Of a DNA stretch of 64,000 nt, positions 17,654-26,244 are shown one piece after another. This DNA is from Ruegeria arenilitoris. GTDB taxonomy: Bacteria; Pseudomonadota; Alphaproteobacteria; Rhodobacterales; Rhodobacteraceae. The notes under the pieces are model-generated. The model had not been told where the DNA came from and searched no databases. It worked only from the letters and a program-made list of their open reading frames with translations. Position numbers and translations under genes: made by a program. Location: positions 558,001 through 622,000 of the forward strand of contig NZ_WPYP01000001.1 in NCBI RefSeq assembly GCF_013030985.1, given 5' to 3'. Positions within the stretch are counted from its first letter, which is position 1, and each line of letters starts with the position of its first letter.

Positions 17654-18223
17654 ATGACGATGAGCAGTACCTCGGGCTTGACCCGGCGTGCCCTTCTGGG
17701 CGCATTCGCGGCTACGGCAGTTGTGGCGGCACCGACTTATTCCAATGCGGCAGGATTTCTTCGCGGCGGTGGCGACATCCGCCGTATTCGTATGTATTCC
17801 GGCCGCACCGGCGAACGCATCGACATGATCTATTGGGTCGATGGAAAATACATCAAAGACGCCGTGAAAGAGGTCAACCAATTCATGCGTGACTGGCGGA
17901 CCGATCAGGTCAAGGACATGGACCTGCGCACCATCGACATCATGGCGGCGTCACACAATCTTCTGGATGTAAACGAACCGTACATGCTGCTTTCGGGTTA
18001 TCGCTCGCCGCAGACCAACGCGATGCTGCGGTCGCGCTCGCGTCGGGTTGCCAAGAATTCGCTGCATATGAAAGGTCAGGCCGCCGACCTGCGCCTGTCG
18101 TCCCGTTCGGTCTCGCAGATGGCCAAGGCGGCCATGTCCTGCCGCGCAGGTGGCGTGGGCAAATACTCCCGTTCGAACTTCGTCCACATGGATTGCGGTC
18201 AGGTCCGCAGCTGGGGCGGCTAA
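17654..18223 (+). CDS. DUF882/YcbK-family murein endopeptidase (M15-like), Tat-exported
   Basis: A 189-aa exported protein. The ATG at 17654 is preferred to a GTG 36 nt upstream because GGGACGA precedes it and it opens on a twin-arginine signal (LTRRALLGAFAATAVVAAP). The C-terminal domain has the zinc-metallopeptidase pattern of peptidase M15/MepK: LSGYRSPQTN, LHMKGQAADLRL (zinc His and Asp) and NFVHMDCG. Family members cleave peptide cross-links. Its placement opposite an L,D-transpeptidase fits the known preference of MepK for 3-3 cross-links, so the two may balance one another. That pairing is inferred. Confidence 0.9.
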   Translation: MTMSSTSGLTRRALLGAFAATAVVAAPTYSNAAGFLRGGGDIRRIRMYSGRTGERIDMIYWVDGKYIKDAVKEVNQFMRDWRTDQVKDMDLRTIDIMAASHNLLDVNEPYMLLSGYRSPQTNAMLRSRSRRVAKNSLHMKGQAADLRLSSRSVSQMAKAAMSCRAGGVGKYSRSNFVHMDCGQVRSWGG

Positions 18224-18248
18224 ACACCCCGCACAGTTTCGAAACGAC

Positions 18249-18276
18249 GAGCGCCCTTGGGCGCTCTTTGTTTTTT
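18249..18276 (+). terminator. Rho-independent terminator after the DUF882 gene
   Basis: The stem GAGCGCCC/GGGCGCTC with a 2-nt TT loop (a 6-bp stem with a larger loop is equally possible), followed by TTTGTTTTTT. Confidence 0.8.
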
Positions 18277-18410
18277 GGGCAGTCGCAAAAACCCTTTGGA
18301 CGGGAAGCGACATAAAAATCTGGCTACCCTTTCGCTTAAGGCCAATTGCATACATTGGCATCATCGACAGAAACACAAAATGGCCAGATTTTCCCAATAG
18401 CTGCGAGCGC

Positions 18411-19040
18411 ATGAAAAAGACTCTTGTTCTCGCAAGTTGCCTGCTCTTAGGAACCACAATACCGTCGCTGGCGGACCCAGAGACCGATGCACAATATATT
18501 CTCGAACAGCATAGTGCATCGAATAATTTTGAAGAGCGAATAAGCGCGCTCAAACGACGTGCATTAATTCATTTTGAGCCGTTCTTTCAAAAACTCGGCG
18601 CCCAGATCATTGACCCTGATCGTTTTTTAGATGAGCTCTTGGGTGATTTTGAAGCCGAAATCTTTTCGGACGTGCGCAGTACCACCGTTGCCGCATACTT
18701 AGAGATTCTGACAGACGATGAGATAGCCGCATTGGCGGATTACTACCGGAGCGACGAGGGCCAGTATTTGCTTGCCCAAGGTCTTACCGCGGAGACTATG
18801 TTTCAGTATGCCGCGCTCGCTTTTGGAGGAGCGTACGCGCCAATACTGGAACATATGCAAGAGCTTGAGGTGGCTTTAGACAGGGTAAGACCCATCGTTG
18901 AAGCGCGCCTTGAAAAAAAGCTTACAGCAGATCGAATTGCCGACATAATGGAAATGGAAGACATCGTAAAATTTGAAGATGAATCCCGCCGCCAGATCGT
19001 CGTGGATGCCATGCGCCAATATGAAAAAGATGACCAGTAG
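18411..19040 (+). CDS. DUF2059-like secreted helical protein
   Basis: A 209-aa protein. The start at 18411 opens a signal peptide (MKKTLVLASCLLLGTTIPSLA). The longer frame to the left would overlap the DUF882 gene in another frame. The mature protein is all-helical and acidic, with a DUF2059 signature (LTDDEIAALADYYRSDEGQYLLAQ-type, about residues 100-125). No catalytic residues are apparent and the role of the family is unknown. Its base composition is lower in GC than the genes to its left. It is the last gene before the tRNA-Arg-derived repeat that bounds the genomic island. Confidence 0.72.
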   Translation: MKKTLVLASCLLLGTTIPSLADPETDAQYILEQHSASNNFEERISALKRRALIHFEPFFQKLGAQIIDPDRFLDELLGDFEAEIFSDVRSTTVAAYLEILTDDEIAALADYYRSDEGQYLLAQGLTAETMFQYAALAFGGAYAPILEHMQELEVALDRVRPIVEARLEKKLTADRIADIMEMEDIVKFEDESRRQIVVDAMRQYEKDDQ

Positions 19041-19221
19041 CTGGGTCAATTTCCGATACAACAAGTCACTCAACTTGCCCAACGGATTGTAATTCCGCGC
19101 TACGCATCGATCATAATTGCCATGAAGCTCGTGAAAGCTATGATGTTCAACGACATGCGATCAGCAGGGAAGGCAATTCTTCGCACGATGCATATTAGAA
19201 GCTGAGGCTTATTGAAGTGTA

Positions 19222-19275
19222 TGGCGCACCTGAGAGGATTCGAACCTCTGGCCTCTGCCTTTGGAGGGCAGCGCT
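19222..19275 (-). repeat. Left attachment-site copy (3' half of tRNA-Arg)
   Basis: It matches the tRNA from anticodon stem to CCA. The one difference, at 19262, changes the anticodon loop relative to the intact gene. The sequence diverges immediately after GCGCT, so no 5' half exists and this cannot make a tRNA. Confidence 0.85.
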
Positions 19276-19372
19276 AATACTCATGTTCACCCCAAAGGCC
19301 TCGTTTGTTCCTGTTTTCGACCATGAACTTTGGAACCCAAAACCGGGAAACGGGGGCTCACCCCTGTTTGCT

Positions 19373-19674
19373 CTAATACCTCACCGAATCCGGCTTGGGC
19401 CATTCCGGCAGTTTCTCAGGCGCGGGTACATTATGTTTTTCCAACCACTCCCGGATGGCCGCCCAATGATCCTGCGGAGTGGCTATGAAGCGCATTGGGT
19501 GAAGCGCATTGAATGCAGATCGGCGATCTTTGTCTCTAACTGCCGCCACCAATGGATTTTGAACTTGAGCCCGTGGCGCTTAGCCCAGATACGCAGCACC
19601 GCCTGCCAGTTATCGACCCGGCAGGCCTCAAGTTCCTTGTGGAGATCAAACGGGATTCGGTTAGGCCATGTCAC
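19373..19674 (-). pseudogene. Small phage-type gene broken by a 14-bp tandem duplication
   Basis: The minus-strand frame from the GTG at 19674 (TWPNRIPFDLHKELEACR...) runs to ...LHSMRFTQCAS and a TAG. At 19486-19511 the 12-mer TGAAGCGCATTG occurs twice with period 14. Deleting one 14-bp copy restores a continuous reading frame that ends in ...MRFIATPQDHWAAIREW... and ...EWPKPDSVRY (stop 19373-19375), which has ordinary protein composition. I do not recognise the family. The true start is uncertain, since the frame stays open a little further upstream, up to the neighbouring gene's stop. Confidence 0.55.
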
Positions 19675-19725
19675 AGCCTTGATATGAGGCAGGCAGAAAG
19701 ACGCAGCAAGCGATCTCTCGCCGTG

Positions 19726-19917
19726 TCACCCAGCTTTCGCATGAGCTGTTAGTTGGAATTCGTCCGGGTCGAAGACTTCGTACTGCCAATACTGTCTGGA
19801 CAGTCGCCACCACCTCGCCACAAGCAAACCGTCTACAATACCCCGAACATGGCATCTCTGGTGGCGCGAGTGGGTTGGGTGCGGGAACGTATCGCCTATC
19901 ATCAGTTGATGTTCCAT
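19726..19917 (-). CDS. Small orphan protein at the island's left end
   Basis: A 63-aa protein. The ATG at 19917 is chosen because AAGGAGG lies seven bases ahead; a longer in-frame reading to 20112 lacks this. The core (HVRGIVDGLLVARWWRLSRQ, then WQYEVFDPDEF) is rich in Trp, Arg and hydrophobic residues, a style common in small prophage genes. The function is unknown. The upstream string AACAACAAGGAGG resembles the junction motif of the minus-strand array further right in the island. Confidence 0.5.
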   Translation of the reverse strand: MEHQLMIGDTFPHPTHSRHQRCHVRGIVDGLLVARWWRLSRQYWQYEVFDPDEFQLTAHAKAG

Positions 19918-20369
19918 CTCGGTCCTCCTTGTTGTTAAGCCACTGGCTTCCCCGTAGAGCCACCAAGCCAGTATAACATAGACGCCGTCTAAACCCGGAA
20001 GACCCTCTCTATTGTTGAACTCACGAATGTCGGCTCTAAGCCCATTCCGGACCTCCATCGCCATTTGAGGCTTCGCTTGTGCAGCGTTTCGCAATCCGCG
20101 AGAACCAGACATTCAGCACCGGGTTGAAAATGGCTGGTGAGCGGACAAATAGCGTTTTCGCTGCGCCGTCACCAACGGCCGCATTGGAAAATCGGGAACA
20201 GAAAGTCCTACTCTTTGGTTGCCTTATCTAAGCCCGAACAGTTGAATGCAAACTTGCCTGTGGTTCCGGCTATGATGATGCCTACAGGCGACGGCCTGGG
20301 TCGGGACATCAGCGGTGAACGGCGCCTCTGAGCGGCACAAGCCAAACCTGTTTTCCCGAACCGGCAGTT
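19918..20369. other. Island stretch without a supported gene
   Basis: About 450 bp. Reading frames here have no good start or Shine-Dalgarno and no recognisable protein composition. A second copy of the junction-like string (TTCAACAATAGAGAGG, minus strand, near 20020) suggests eroded genes. Confidence 0.4.
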
Positions 20370-21050
20370 TTAGTGGCCGACCGAATCCGATCCCCTGTTG
20401 TCACCTTTGATTTCATCCAGGGCGTCGTGGTAGATCGGCTGTTCACGAATGACGTCCATGTAAGCGTTACCCAGTACCTGTCCGGAGGTAACGTCCATCG
20501 GATAGTGGACGCCGCCTATGACACGACCGTAACCGATTTTACGACCAAGCTCCTCAAGCTCATCCGAATGCTCAGGAAAAATGTCCGAAAGAACAGACGT
20601 GTAAACTATTGCACGGATCGTATGCCCACTCGGATATGACGTGACAGGGAAGGCCGTTGCGACCGGTTCAACGTCTTCATTGGCAACAAATGGGCGCGGG
20701 ATATCATAGTTTGCTTTGACCGCGTTATAGTCGTCGCGAACCTCATCAATAATCTGGTCCAGCGTTTGGTTAAGGACCTCGGTATCGACATTTAACAACC
20801 CAGTTGCCACGATGGGGGCGAACCGTTCCAGATCAACTGACTTTTGGACAAAGTCGATTTGGTCTTGGGTTCTGCTTTCTTGCAGCCACATGACGGCAAA
20901 CATTTCCTTGTCGAACTCCATCGTACCAGGTTCCGCCGGTGGTCCGATGAGTTCCACGCTCTCAAGACTGCCGGCCGGATAGAACTGTTCTGAAACAGCA
21001 GGTCCAGCGAAGGCTACAAGGGCAATAGCAGCAACAGTACTTTTGGTCAT
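20370..21050 (-). CDS. PAP2/vanadium-haloperoxidase-type acid phosphatase, secreted
   Basis: A 226-aa secreted phosphatase of the PAP2 superfamily (class A acid phosphatase-like). The ATG at 21050 begins a clear signal peptide (MTKSTVAAIALVAFAGPAVS); the longer frame would overlap the next gene. Active-site motifs are present: SYPSGHTI (motif 2, acid/base His) and GRVIGGVHYPMDVTSG (motif 3, nucleophilic His). Motif 1 (KxxxxxxRP) is visible as KANYDIPRPF. It probably hydrolyses phosphomonoesters in the periplasm. A 56-aa secreted protein is encoded 44 bp upstream on the same strand. Confidence 0.85.
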   Translation of the reverse strand: MTKSTVAAIALVAFAGPAVSEQFYPAGSLESVELIGPPAEPGTMEFDKEMFAVMWLQESRTQDQIDFVQKSVDLERFAPIVATGLLNVDTEVLNQTLDQIIDEVRDDYNAVKANYDIPRPFVANEDVEPVATAFPVTSYPSGHTIRAIVYTSVLSDIFPEHSDELEELGRKIGYGRVIGGVHYPMDVTSGQVLGNAYMDVIREQPIYHDALDEIKGDNRGSDSVGH

Positions 21051-21094
21051 AGCGTCAACCGTCCTAATGAGTTCGAAGTTTCTTTCTAAAGAGA

Positions 21095-21265
21095 TCAAGC
21101 TTCGGCGATCATTGTGCCCCAGCTGGAGAAGCCACCATCTTTGTTACAGATGATTGTTTCCATCCCGGTCACGGGATCGTTTCCAAAGTAGCATTCCGCG
21201 AATGCGCCGGTGCCGACTAGTGAAAGGGTCATGGCAACGAGACCCAAAGCAGCAAAGTTTTTCAT
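21095..21265 (-). CDS. 56-aa secreted peptide-like protein
   Basis: Translated by hand. The ATG at 21265 has GAGGAG nine bases ahead. It encodes a signal peptide (MKNFAALGLVAMTLSLVGTGAFA) and a mature part of about 33 residues with two cysteines (ECYFGNDP and IICNKDGG) that could form one disulfide. The function is unknown. It is probably cotranscribed with the PAP2 phosphatase gene, whose start is 44 bp downstream. Confidence 0.6.
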   Translation of the reverse strand: MKNFAALGLVAMTLSLVGTGAFAECYFGNDPVTGMETIICNKDGGFSSWGTMIAEA

Positions 21266-21639
21266 GATACTCACTCCTCTCAGGTGAGTCTCATGTGGGT
21301 GCCCTCGTTGTCCGAAATATTTTGCTTTGATTAATTATTCTTAAGCAAAAAATATCAACCGAATGCCTTATTTGCGTAGATAGTGTTAAAGATTTTCGTT
21401 GATTGGATGGCATGGCCGTATTCCGAAGATCGGACGTTGGCGCGCAACGAAGCATTTGGACTTTGGGCTCGCTGCGGTCATTCTCTGCAGCAAGCATAGG
21501 CGGGAAATTTGAGGCCTGAGCCACCGTTACCATTAGATTTGGATGCTGCGAGTGCATTCGGCCGCGTCGAGTCCTATCCGGAAGTTCCAGTCTTGCTCCA
21601 ATCTCTCGATTTTGCAAATCCGGCCCTCTCAATTAGGAT
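21266..21639. other. Divergent intergenic region
   Basis: 374 bp separating the PAP2 unit (minus) from the pyruvate decarboxylase gene (plus). It is AT-rich around 21310-21400 (TTTGATTAATTATTC), where promoters are likely. No gene is supported. Confidence 0.4.
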
Positions 21640-23370
21640 ATGACCAGTTCATTAAACAACTTGTATTGGAATAATGGCATGGCAATTGAGCGATGGACTG
21701 TCGGTTCGTATTTAGCAAAAAGACTGCAAGAAGCTGGGGTAAAAGACTATTTTGTGGTTCCTGGCGATTACAACTTGGTGCTGCTGGATGAGTTGCTTGG
21801 CAATCGGGATCTGCGAATGATCAGTTGCTGTAACGAGCTCAACGCCGGTTATGCGGCAGACGGATATGCCCGCGCCACAGGAGGGCCGTCTGCAGCCGTT
21901 GTGACTTTTTCTGTCGGGGGATTGAGCCTTTTGAATGCCGTTGCAGGCGCCTATGCCGAAGATCTTCCGATGATCGCGATATCCGGTGGGCCGAACACAA
22001 ACTCTGAGGCCGAGTGGGAATACCTGCACCACACGCTTGGAGAGGTCGATTACGACTATCAGCGAGAGATGTTTGCTCGTGTAACTGCTGAGGCCGTCAC
22101 GATCCATCATCCCTCGCTCGCGCCTGTGGCAATCGACAGGGCAATAGATACTGCAATGATCCGGCGCAAACCGGTTTATATCGAAATCGCCTCGAACATA
22201 GCAGGTGCGCCGACGTCGGCACCCGTGCCCCGCAGTTTCGCCAGACAGCCCAACAGTGATCCGAACACGTTGGCGACTGCGGTGGCGCAAGTTTCAGAGT
22301 TCCTGAACGCTGCAGAGCGGCCAGTACTTGTTGCAGGAAGCAAAGTGCGCGCCGGTCAGGCAGAGTCCCAATTGCGCAGACTTGCGGCCAACTGTGGATA
22401 CGCGCAAGCATCGATGCCCAATGCCAAGAGTTTTCTATCTGAAGCAAATGACAGTTTTATGGGGATCTATTGGGGGCCTGTCAGCACGCCGGGCTGTGGA
22501 GAAATTGTCGACGCCGCAGACGGACTGCTATTCGTCGGCCCTGTTTTCACCGACTACACCACAACGGGTCACCAGCTTGGTTTCGATCCTAGTAAAGCAA
22601 TTATGGTTCATCCGACATCGGTTCAGTTGGGTGACACGCATTTCAGCAATGTTCGCATGGATGAATTTCTGGATATGCTGGCCGATAAGGTAAGTCCGAA
22701 CAAAGGTGCTGTTACAGCCTTTGAACGTGTCAGAACGGAGCTAAGCCCACCAGAACCCAGTGAAGCTGACACACCGGTGACCGTTCGCCAACTCTTCGCC
22801 CGTGTTCAAAAGATGCTGGATGAAGACAGCACGCTACTCGTCGAAACAGGGGATTCCTGGTTCAACGGCATGGAGACCAACTTGCCCGAGGGCACTCGTT
22901 TCGAGATACAGATGCAATATGGGTCCATTGGTTGGTCCGTCGGCGCGTCACTGGGGTACGCGTTGGGGAACACAGAGCGTCGGTTGATCTCATGCATCGG
23001 GGATGGTTCGTTTCAACTGACCGCCCAAGAGATTTCGACTATGATCCGGTACGACGCAAAGCCGATTATTTTTCTGATTAACAACGGCGGCTACACGATC
23101 GAAGTTGAGATACACGACGGCCCCTACAACACCATCAAGAATTGGGACTACGCCGGCCTGATCGACGTGTTCAGCGCCGGAGACGGCAACGCTTGGGGGT
23201 GCAAGGTCACGACAGAAGGCGAGTTAGACAATGCCATCAAAACGGCCATCGACCATAACGGTCTTTGCCTGATTGAAGTTCTTATCGACCGGGACGATTG
23301 CAACGTCAATCTCTTGCGATGGGGCAATCAGGTTGCGCGGAACAATGGTCGGCCCAATCGATGCAGATAG
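21640..23370 (+). CDS. pdc: Pyruvate decarboxylase (thiamine diphosphate-dependent 2-keto acid decarboxylase)
   Basis: Up to 576 aa; by comparison with Zymomonas the start may be the ATG at 21679 (MAIERWTVGSYLAKRL). It non-oxidatively decarboxylates pyruvate to acetaldehyde. From memory, the sequence is close to the Zymomonas enzyme throughout, and the catalytic residues are all present: GDYNLVLLDELL (Asp27 equivalent), CCNELNAGY (Glu50), YLHHTLGEVDYDYQ (His113/114) and NNGGYTIEVEIHDGPYN (Glu473). The ThDP/Mg motif GDGSFQLTAQE...INN is intact. True Pdc is rare in bacteria. Indolepyruvate decarboxylase is an alternative specificity. It lies in the island with a membrane protein and an exporter downstream on the same strand. 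Confidence 0.85.
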   Translation: MTSSLNNLYWNNGMAIERWTVGSYLAKRLQEAGVKDYFVVPGDYNLVLLDELLGNRDLRMISCCNELNAGYAADGYARATGGPSAAVVTFSVGGLSLLNAVAGAYAEDLPMIAISGGPNTNSEAEWEYLHHTLGEVDYDYQREMFARVTAEAVTIHHPSLAPVAIDRAIDTAMIRRKPVYIEIASNIAGAPTSAPVPRSFARQPNSDPNTLATAVAQVSEFLNAAERPVLVAGSKVRAGQAESQLRRLAANCGYAQASMPNAKSFLSEANDSFMGIYWGPVSTPGCGEIVDAADGLLFVGPVFTDYTTTGHQLGFDPSKAIMVHPTSVQLGDTHFSNVRMDEFLDMLADKVSPNKGAVTAFERVRTELSPPEPSEADTPVTVRQLFARVQKMLDEDSTLLVETGDSWFNGMETNLPEGTRFEIQMQYGSIGWSVGASLGYALGNTERRLISCIGDGSFQLTAQEISTMIRYDAKPIIFLINNGGYTIEVEIHDGPYNTIKNWDYAGLIDVFSAGDGNAWGCKVTTEGELDNAIKTAIDHNGLCLIEVLIDRDDCNVNLLRWGNQVARNNGRPNRCR

Positions 23371-23453
23371 AGCGTTAGCCAAAAAAAACGCTGACGTGAT
23401 CAATTCAACAAGCTCGACAAGCGCGATCTTTCTACGGAATTGAGGGAACTGTT

Positions 23454-24302
23454 ATGCTGAATGGAGCGATGCTCGTGTGGTTTCTGTTAACGGGTGCCAG
23501 CGTGGGCTTTGTCATCCGGGATTCGATCAGCAACGGAGTGACAAGCTGGGTTCAACGGACTGCTTGGATTCTCGTGACGCTATACACTGGCCCGATCGGT
23601 TTGTTTTTCTACCTGCTTGCGTGTCGCCGCCCTTTCCCAGGAGGTCACGACCAATATACGCGCGCTACTTGGAAACAAGGTATCAACAGCGAGATGCACT
23701 GCGTTGCAGGTGATGCTACGGGTATCATATTAGCTGCCATACTGGTCCACTTTCTGAGCCTTTCAAATGGGTGGGACATTGTAATCGAGTACGTCTTCGG
23801 ATTTGTGTCCGGTTTGTTCATCTTTCAAGCGCTGATGATGATGCCGATGTTCGGGAATTACGGACAGGCCGTTCGTAAGACGTTCTTTGCGGAAACGGTC
23901 TCGATGAACATGGTTATGACCGGAATGATCCCTACGATGGTACTACTTGCGGCCGCGTGGCCGGGATCGGAGGACCCGCTTACCCCACAATTTTGGTTCC
24001 GTATGAGCCTTGCAACCGTTGTCGGAGCGGTGATCGCTTTTCCGATGAACCGATGGTTGGTGGCGAACCACCTGAAGCACGGCTGCATGACGCTTCCCGG
24101 TGCTGATGGCCCGGCGCCAGCGCTTGGGCATGTTTCGCCAGAGCACCATGTAATGGCGGGTCAAGATGGGCACCAAATGGCGGGGCATCATCAAATGAAA
24201 AGTCTATCCGTCGGAAACATTGCAACGTGGATTTTTTCGACTTACGCAATCCTTTTCGTAGCACTGTGGCTGACATCAAAATTTGTGCAGATCAGATTCT
24301 AA
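23454..24302 (+). CDS. DUF4396 family membrane protein
   Basis: A 282-aa integral membrane protein with about seven hydrophobic segments. Its order of features fits the DUF4396 family: LYTGPIGLFFYLLACRRPFP, then a His/Cys-containing NSEMHCVAGDATGIILA, then MPMFGNYGQAVRKTFFAET and FPMNRWLVANHLKHGCM. A cytoplasmic or periplasmic loop near the end is rich in His and Met (HVSPEHHVMAGQDGHQMAGHH), suggesting metal binding (copper, for example), which is an inference. GAGGGAA precedes the ATG. It is 84 bp downstream of pdc. Confidence 0.75.
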   Translation: MLNGAMLVWFLLTGASVGFVIRDSISNGVTSWVQRTAWILVTLYTGPIGLFFYLLACRRPFPGGHDQYTRATWKQGINSEMHCVAGDATGIILAAILVHFLSLSNGWDIVIEYVFGFVSGLFIFQALMMMPMFGNYGQAVRKTFFAETVSMNMVMTGMIPTMVLLAAAWPGSEDPLTPQFWFRMSLATVVGAVIAFPMNRWLVANHLKHGCMTLPGADGPAPALGHVSPEHHVMAGQDGHQMAGHHQMKSLSVGNIATWIFSTYAILFVALWLTSKFVQIRF

Positions 24303-24475
24303 GTAGCCCGTCTGCAGCATGAAGCGACCCCGAGAAAACCTCATAAGTCGTCTGTCTTGCCAAGGCCGCAATGCACTTTTCAACGATGGTAGCCGCTTGC
24401 TCACCAAAATCTTACAGAACGACGGCTTTGTCCGCGCAGCCGACATTGGTCTAATTTCTCGAGACGAAATAGCAA

Positions 24476-25423
24476 ATGCGTGATAGCTCCGAATTTATGG
24501 CAACCTCATCTGCGCAAAATCGAACGTCTATTCCCTACGCAATTGCGGTTACTGGCGTACTTTTCGCGTCAATCTGCTTCGGACTGGTTCCCTATTTCAG
24601 CCGCAGCCTGACCGAGCAAGGCGTCGCACCCTACGCGGTCGCATTTTATCGCTACATTATTGCGGCAATTCTTCTGCTTCCTGTTCTCATCTTGCATCGA
24701 AATGAATGGCGAGAGATCCTGTGGGGTCTTTCGGCCGGAGCCGTAATGGGGTTTGGATGGATCGGATATGTAACGGCGCTGGAAAAGTTACCCGCTTCGA
24801 CGGTTGGTGTGCTTTACATGACCTATCCGGTGTTCACTCTAGTCATTGCCTGGGCTGTGTTTGCCGACACACCCACACGGCGCGCCTTGTTAGCCTCTGG
24901 TCTGATTGTGGTGGCGGCTGTCATTGCTGGCTCGCCCACATCAGTCCCTGCCGAGCATCTGCCAACGCTGCTGATATCCCTTGCCGCCCCATTCGGGTTT
25001 GGTTTTGGAATTTGCGTCCTGGTGCACAGGTTATCACGAATTGCGCCGTTGGCACGCATCGCGTCAGTTTCTCTGGGGTCTGTACTGGGCCTCGCGCCGC
25101 TCATTCTCGGTGCTGACCTTGGAGAGCTTCTCCCGAGGGAACAAGCCGATTGGCTGCTCATTGTGGGCATTGGACTTGTAACCGCTCTGGTGCCCCAACT
25201 TATCTACACAATCTGCTCACCGGTCATCGGTGCCTCCCAAACCGCGGTGATTGGAAGTATCGAGTTACCTACCATGTTTGCCGTGGGTTTTCTGGCTTTT
25301 GGTGAATCCATCTCTTTGCCTCAAGCTTTGGCATGTTCGTTAGTGTTGGGCGCGATCGCGATTACAAGAAGCCGAAAGACGCGCACCGTATCGACCGTGC
25401 TCGCAAAAACACCGAAACGGTAG
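24476..25423 (+). CDS. EamA-family (DMT superfamily) transporter
   Basis: A 315-aa exporter-like membrane protein with ten predicted helices in two EamA repeats (residues about 25-160 and 170-305). Typical motifs are FGLVPYFSRSL in helix 1 and PASTVGVLYMTYPVFTLVIAWAVF in the first half, echoed by ASQTAVIGSIELPTMFAVGFLAFGE in the second. The substrate is unknown; relatives move metabolites or amino acids. It lies 173 bp after the DUF4396 gene, so it has either its own promoter or a loose operon link. Moderate GC sets it apart from the AT-rich array to its right. Confidence 0.83.
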   Translation: MRDSSEFMATSSAQNRTSIPYAIAVTGVLFASICFGLVPYFSRSLTEQGVAPYAVAFYRYIIAAILLLPVLILHRNEWREILWGLSAGAVMGFGWIGYVTALEKLPASTVGVLYMTYPVFTLVIAWAVFADTPTRRALLASGLIVVAAVIAGSPTSVPAEHLPTLLISLAAPFGFGFGICVLVHRLSRIAPLARIASVSLGSVLGLAPLILGADLGELLPREQADWLLIVGIGLVTALVPQLIYTICSPVIGASQTAVIGSIELPTMFAVGFLAFGESISLPQALACSLVLGAIAITRSRKTRTVSTVLAKTPKR

Positions 25424-25515
25424 CATTGGGCTAAAAGCCGATTTTCGAGAGTTCACAAATAGGAGCCAATGTCGGCTGTGCGGACTTAGCCGCCGTTGGC
25501 TGTATCCTTCCGAGA

Positions 25516-26154
25516 CTAGGATTGCTGTCGCAGTTCCTTTAGATTGGCCAACCCAAATGGACCCTCAAACTGTTTCGGTTTTTTCGGTAACTTAGCCACT
25601 CTTTTCCTCAAATAGTCAGCGGCTTCTTCTTCTCCACACAGGCGGGCTTCTTCTTCTGGTGTAGCGAAATTATCTATTCCGGTTGCGATCGTCGGATTGG
25701 CACCTGCAGCAAGCAAGATATCAATCGCTTCAAGATCGCCTCGCGTTGCGGCAAGATGAAGAGGCGTATATTCGCTCGAGCCGATTTCATCGACATCCGC
25801 TCCAGCAGCAATGATTGCCTGTAACAATTGATATCTATCACTATTCTCTCGATCTAAGCAGGCATGTAGAGGCGTGTTCCCTTCTTCGTCCCGGAACTTT
25901 AACTCGACATTTTGGTCCAGCAGCCACACAACACCCTGTATTCCGACTGATTGGATGGCGCTGATAACCCAACGTCTTCCAATCCATGGATCGACTCCAT
26001 TTGGAAAGCCCTCAAAGGATAGCACTAGCTGTTCCAATTTTGGCAAATCTACCACTTCCAACGCTTCCAGAACCCTATAGAAGTCTTCCGATTACCTCTG
26101 AATGTATTCGTTTGCATCCTCGTCTGAAAAGGAAGAGTCGTTTTCTGTGCTCAT
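25516..26154 (-). pseudogene. Ankyrin-repeat protein gene with an in-frame nonsense codon
   Basis: Residues downstream of the interruption form a 181-aa frame with two to three ankyrin repeats (EGNTPLHACLDRENSDRYQ; SEYTPLHLAATRGDLEAIDI). The same frame continues upstream through a TAA (complement of 26092-26094) to an ATG at 26154 (MSTENDSSFSDEDANEY...). A single C-to-T change of a CAA codon would explain it. A second start (TTG at 26061) could still make the repeat part, but without a Shine-Dalgarno. Upstream, a junction motif with AAGGAG leads to a 14-codon GTG frame that overlaps this ATG. Soluble, probably a protein-binding immunity or adaptor-like protein. Confidence 0.55.
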
Positions 26155-26244
26155 AGTCTGAATGTGCATCGCACATGGTTCTCTGACAAGGTCACTTTGG
26201 ACTCCTTATTGTTGACTTAGAATGCCCGATTCGAGCCCAAGGCG

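Noticed and set aside
19222..19275. Possible tRNA-Trp (loop reads CCA)
   Set aside because: Only the 3' half is present, no 5' acceptor or D-arm exists; it is the attachment-site copy of tRNA-Arg with one substitution.
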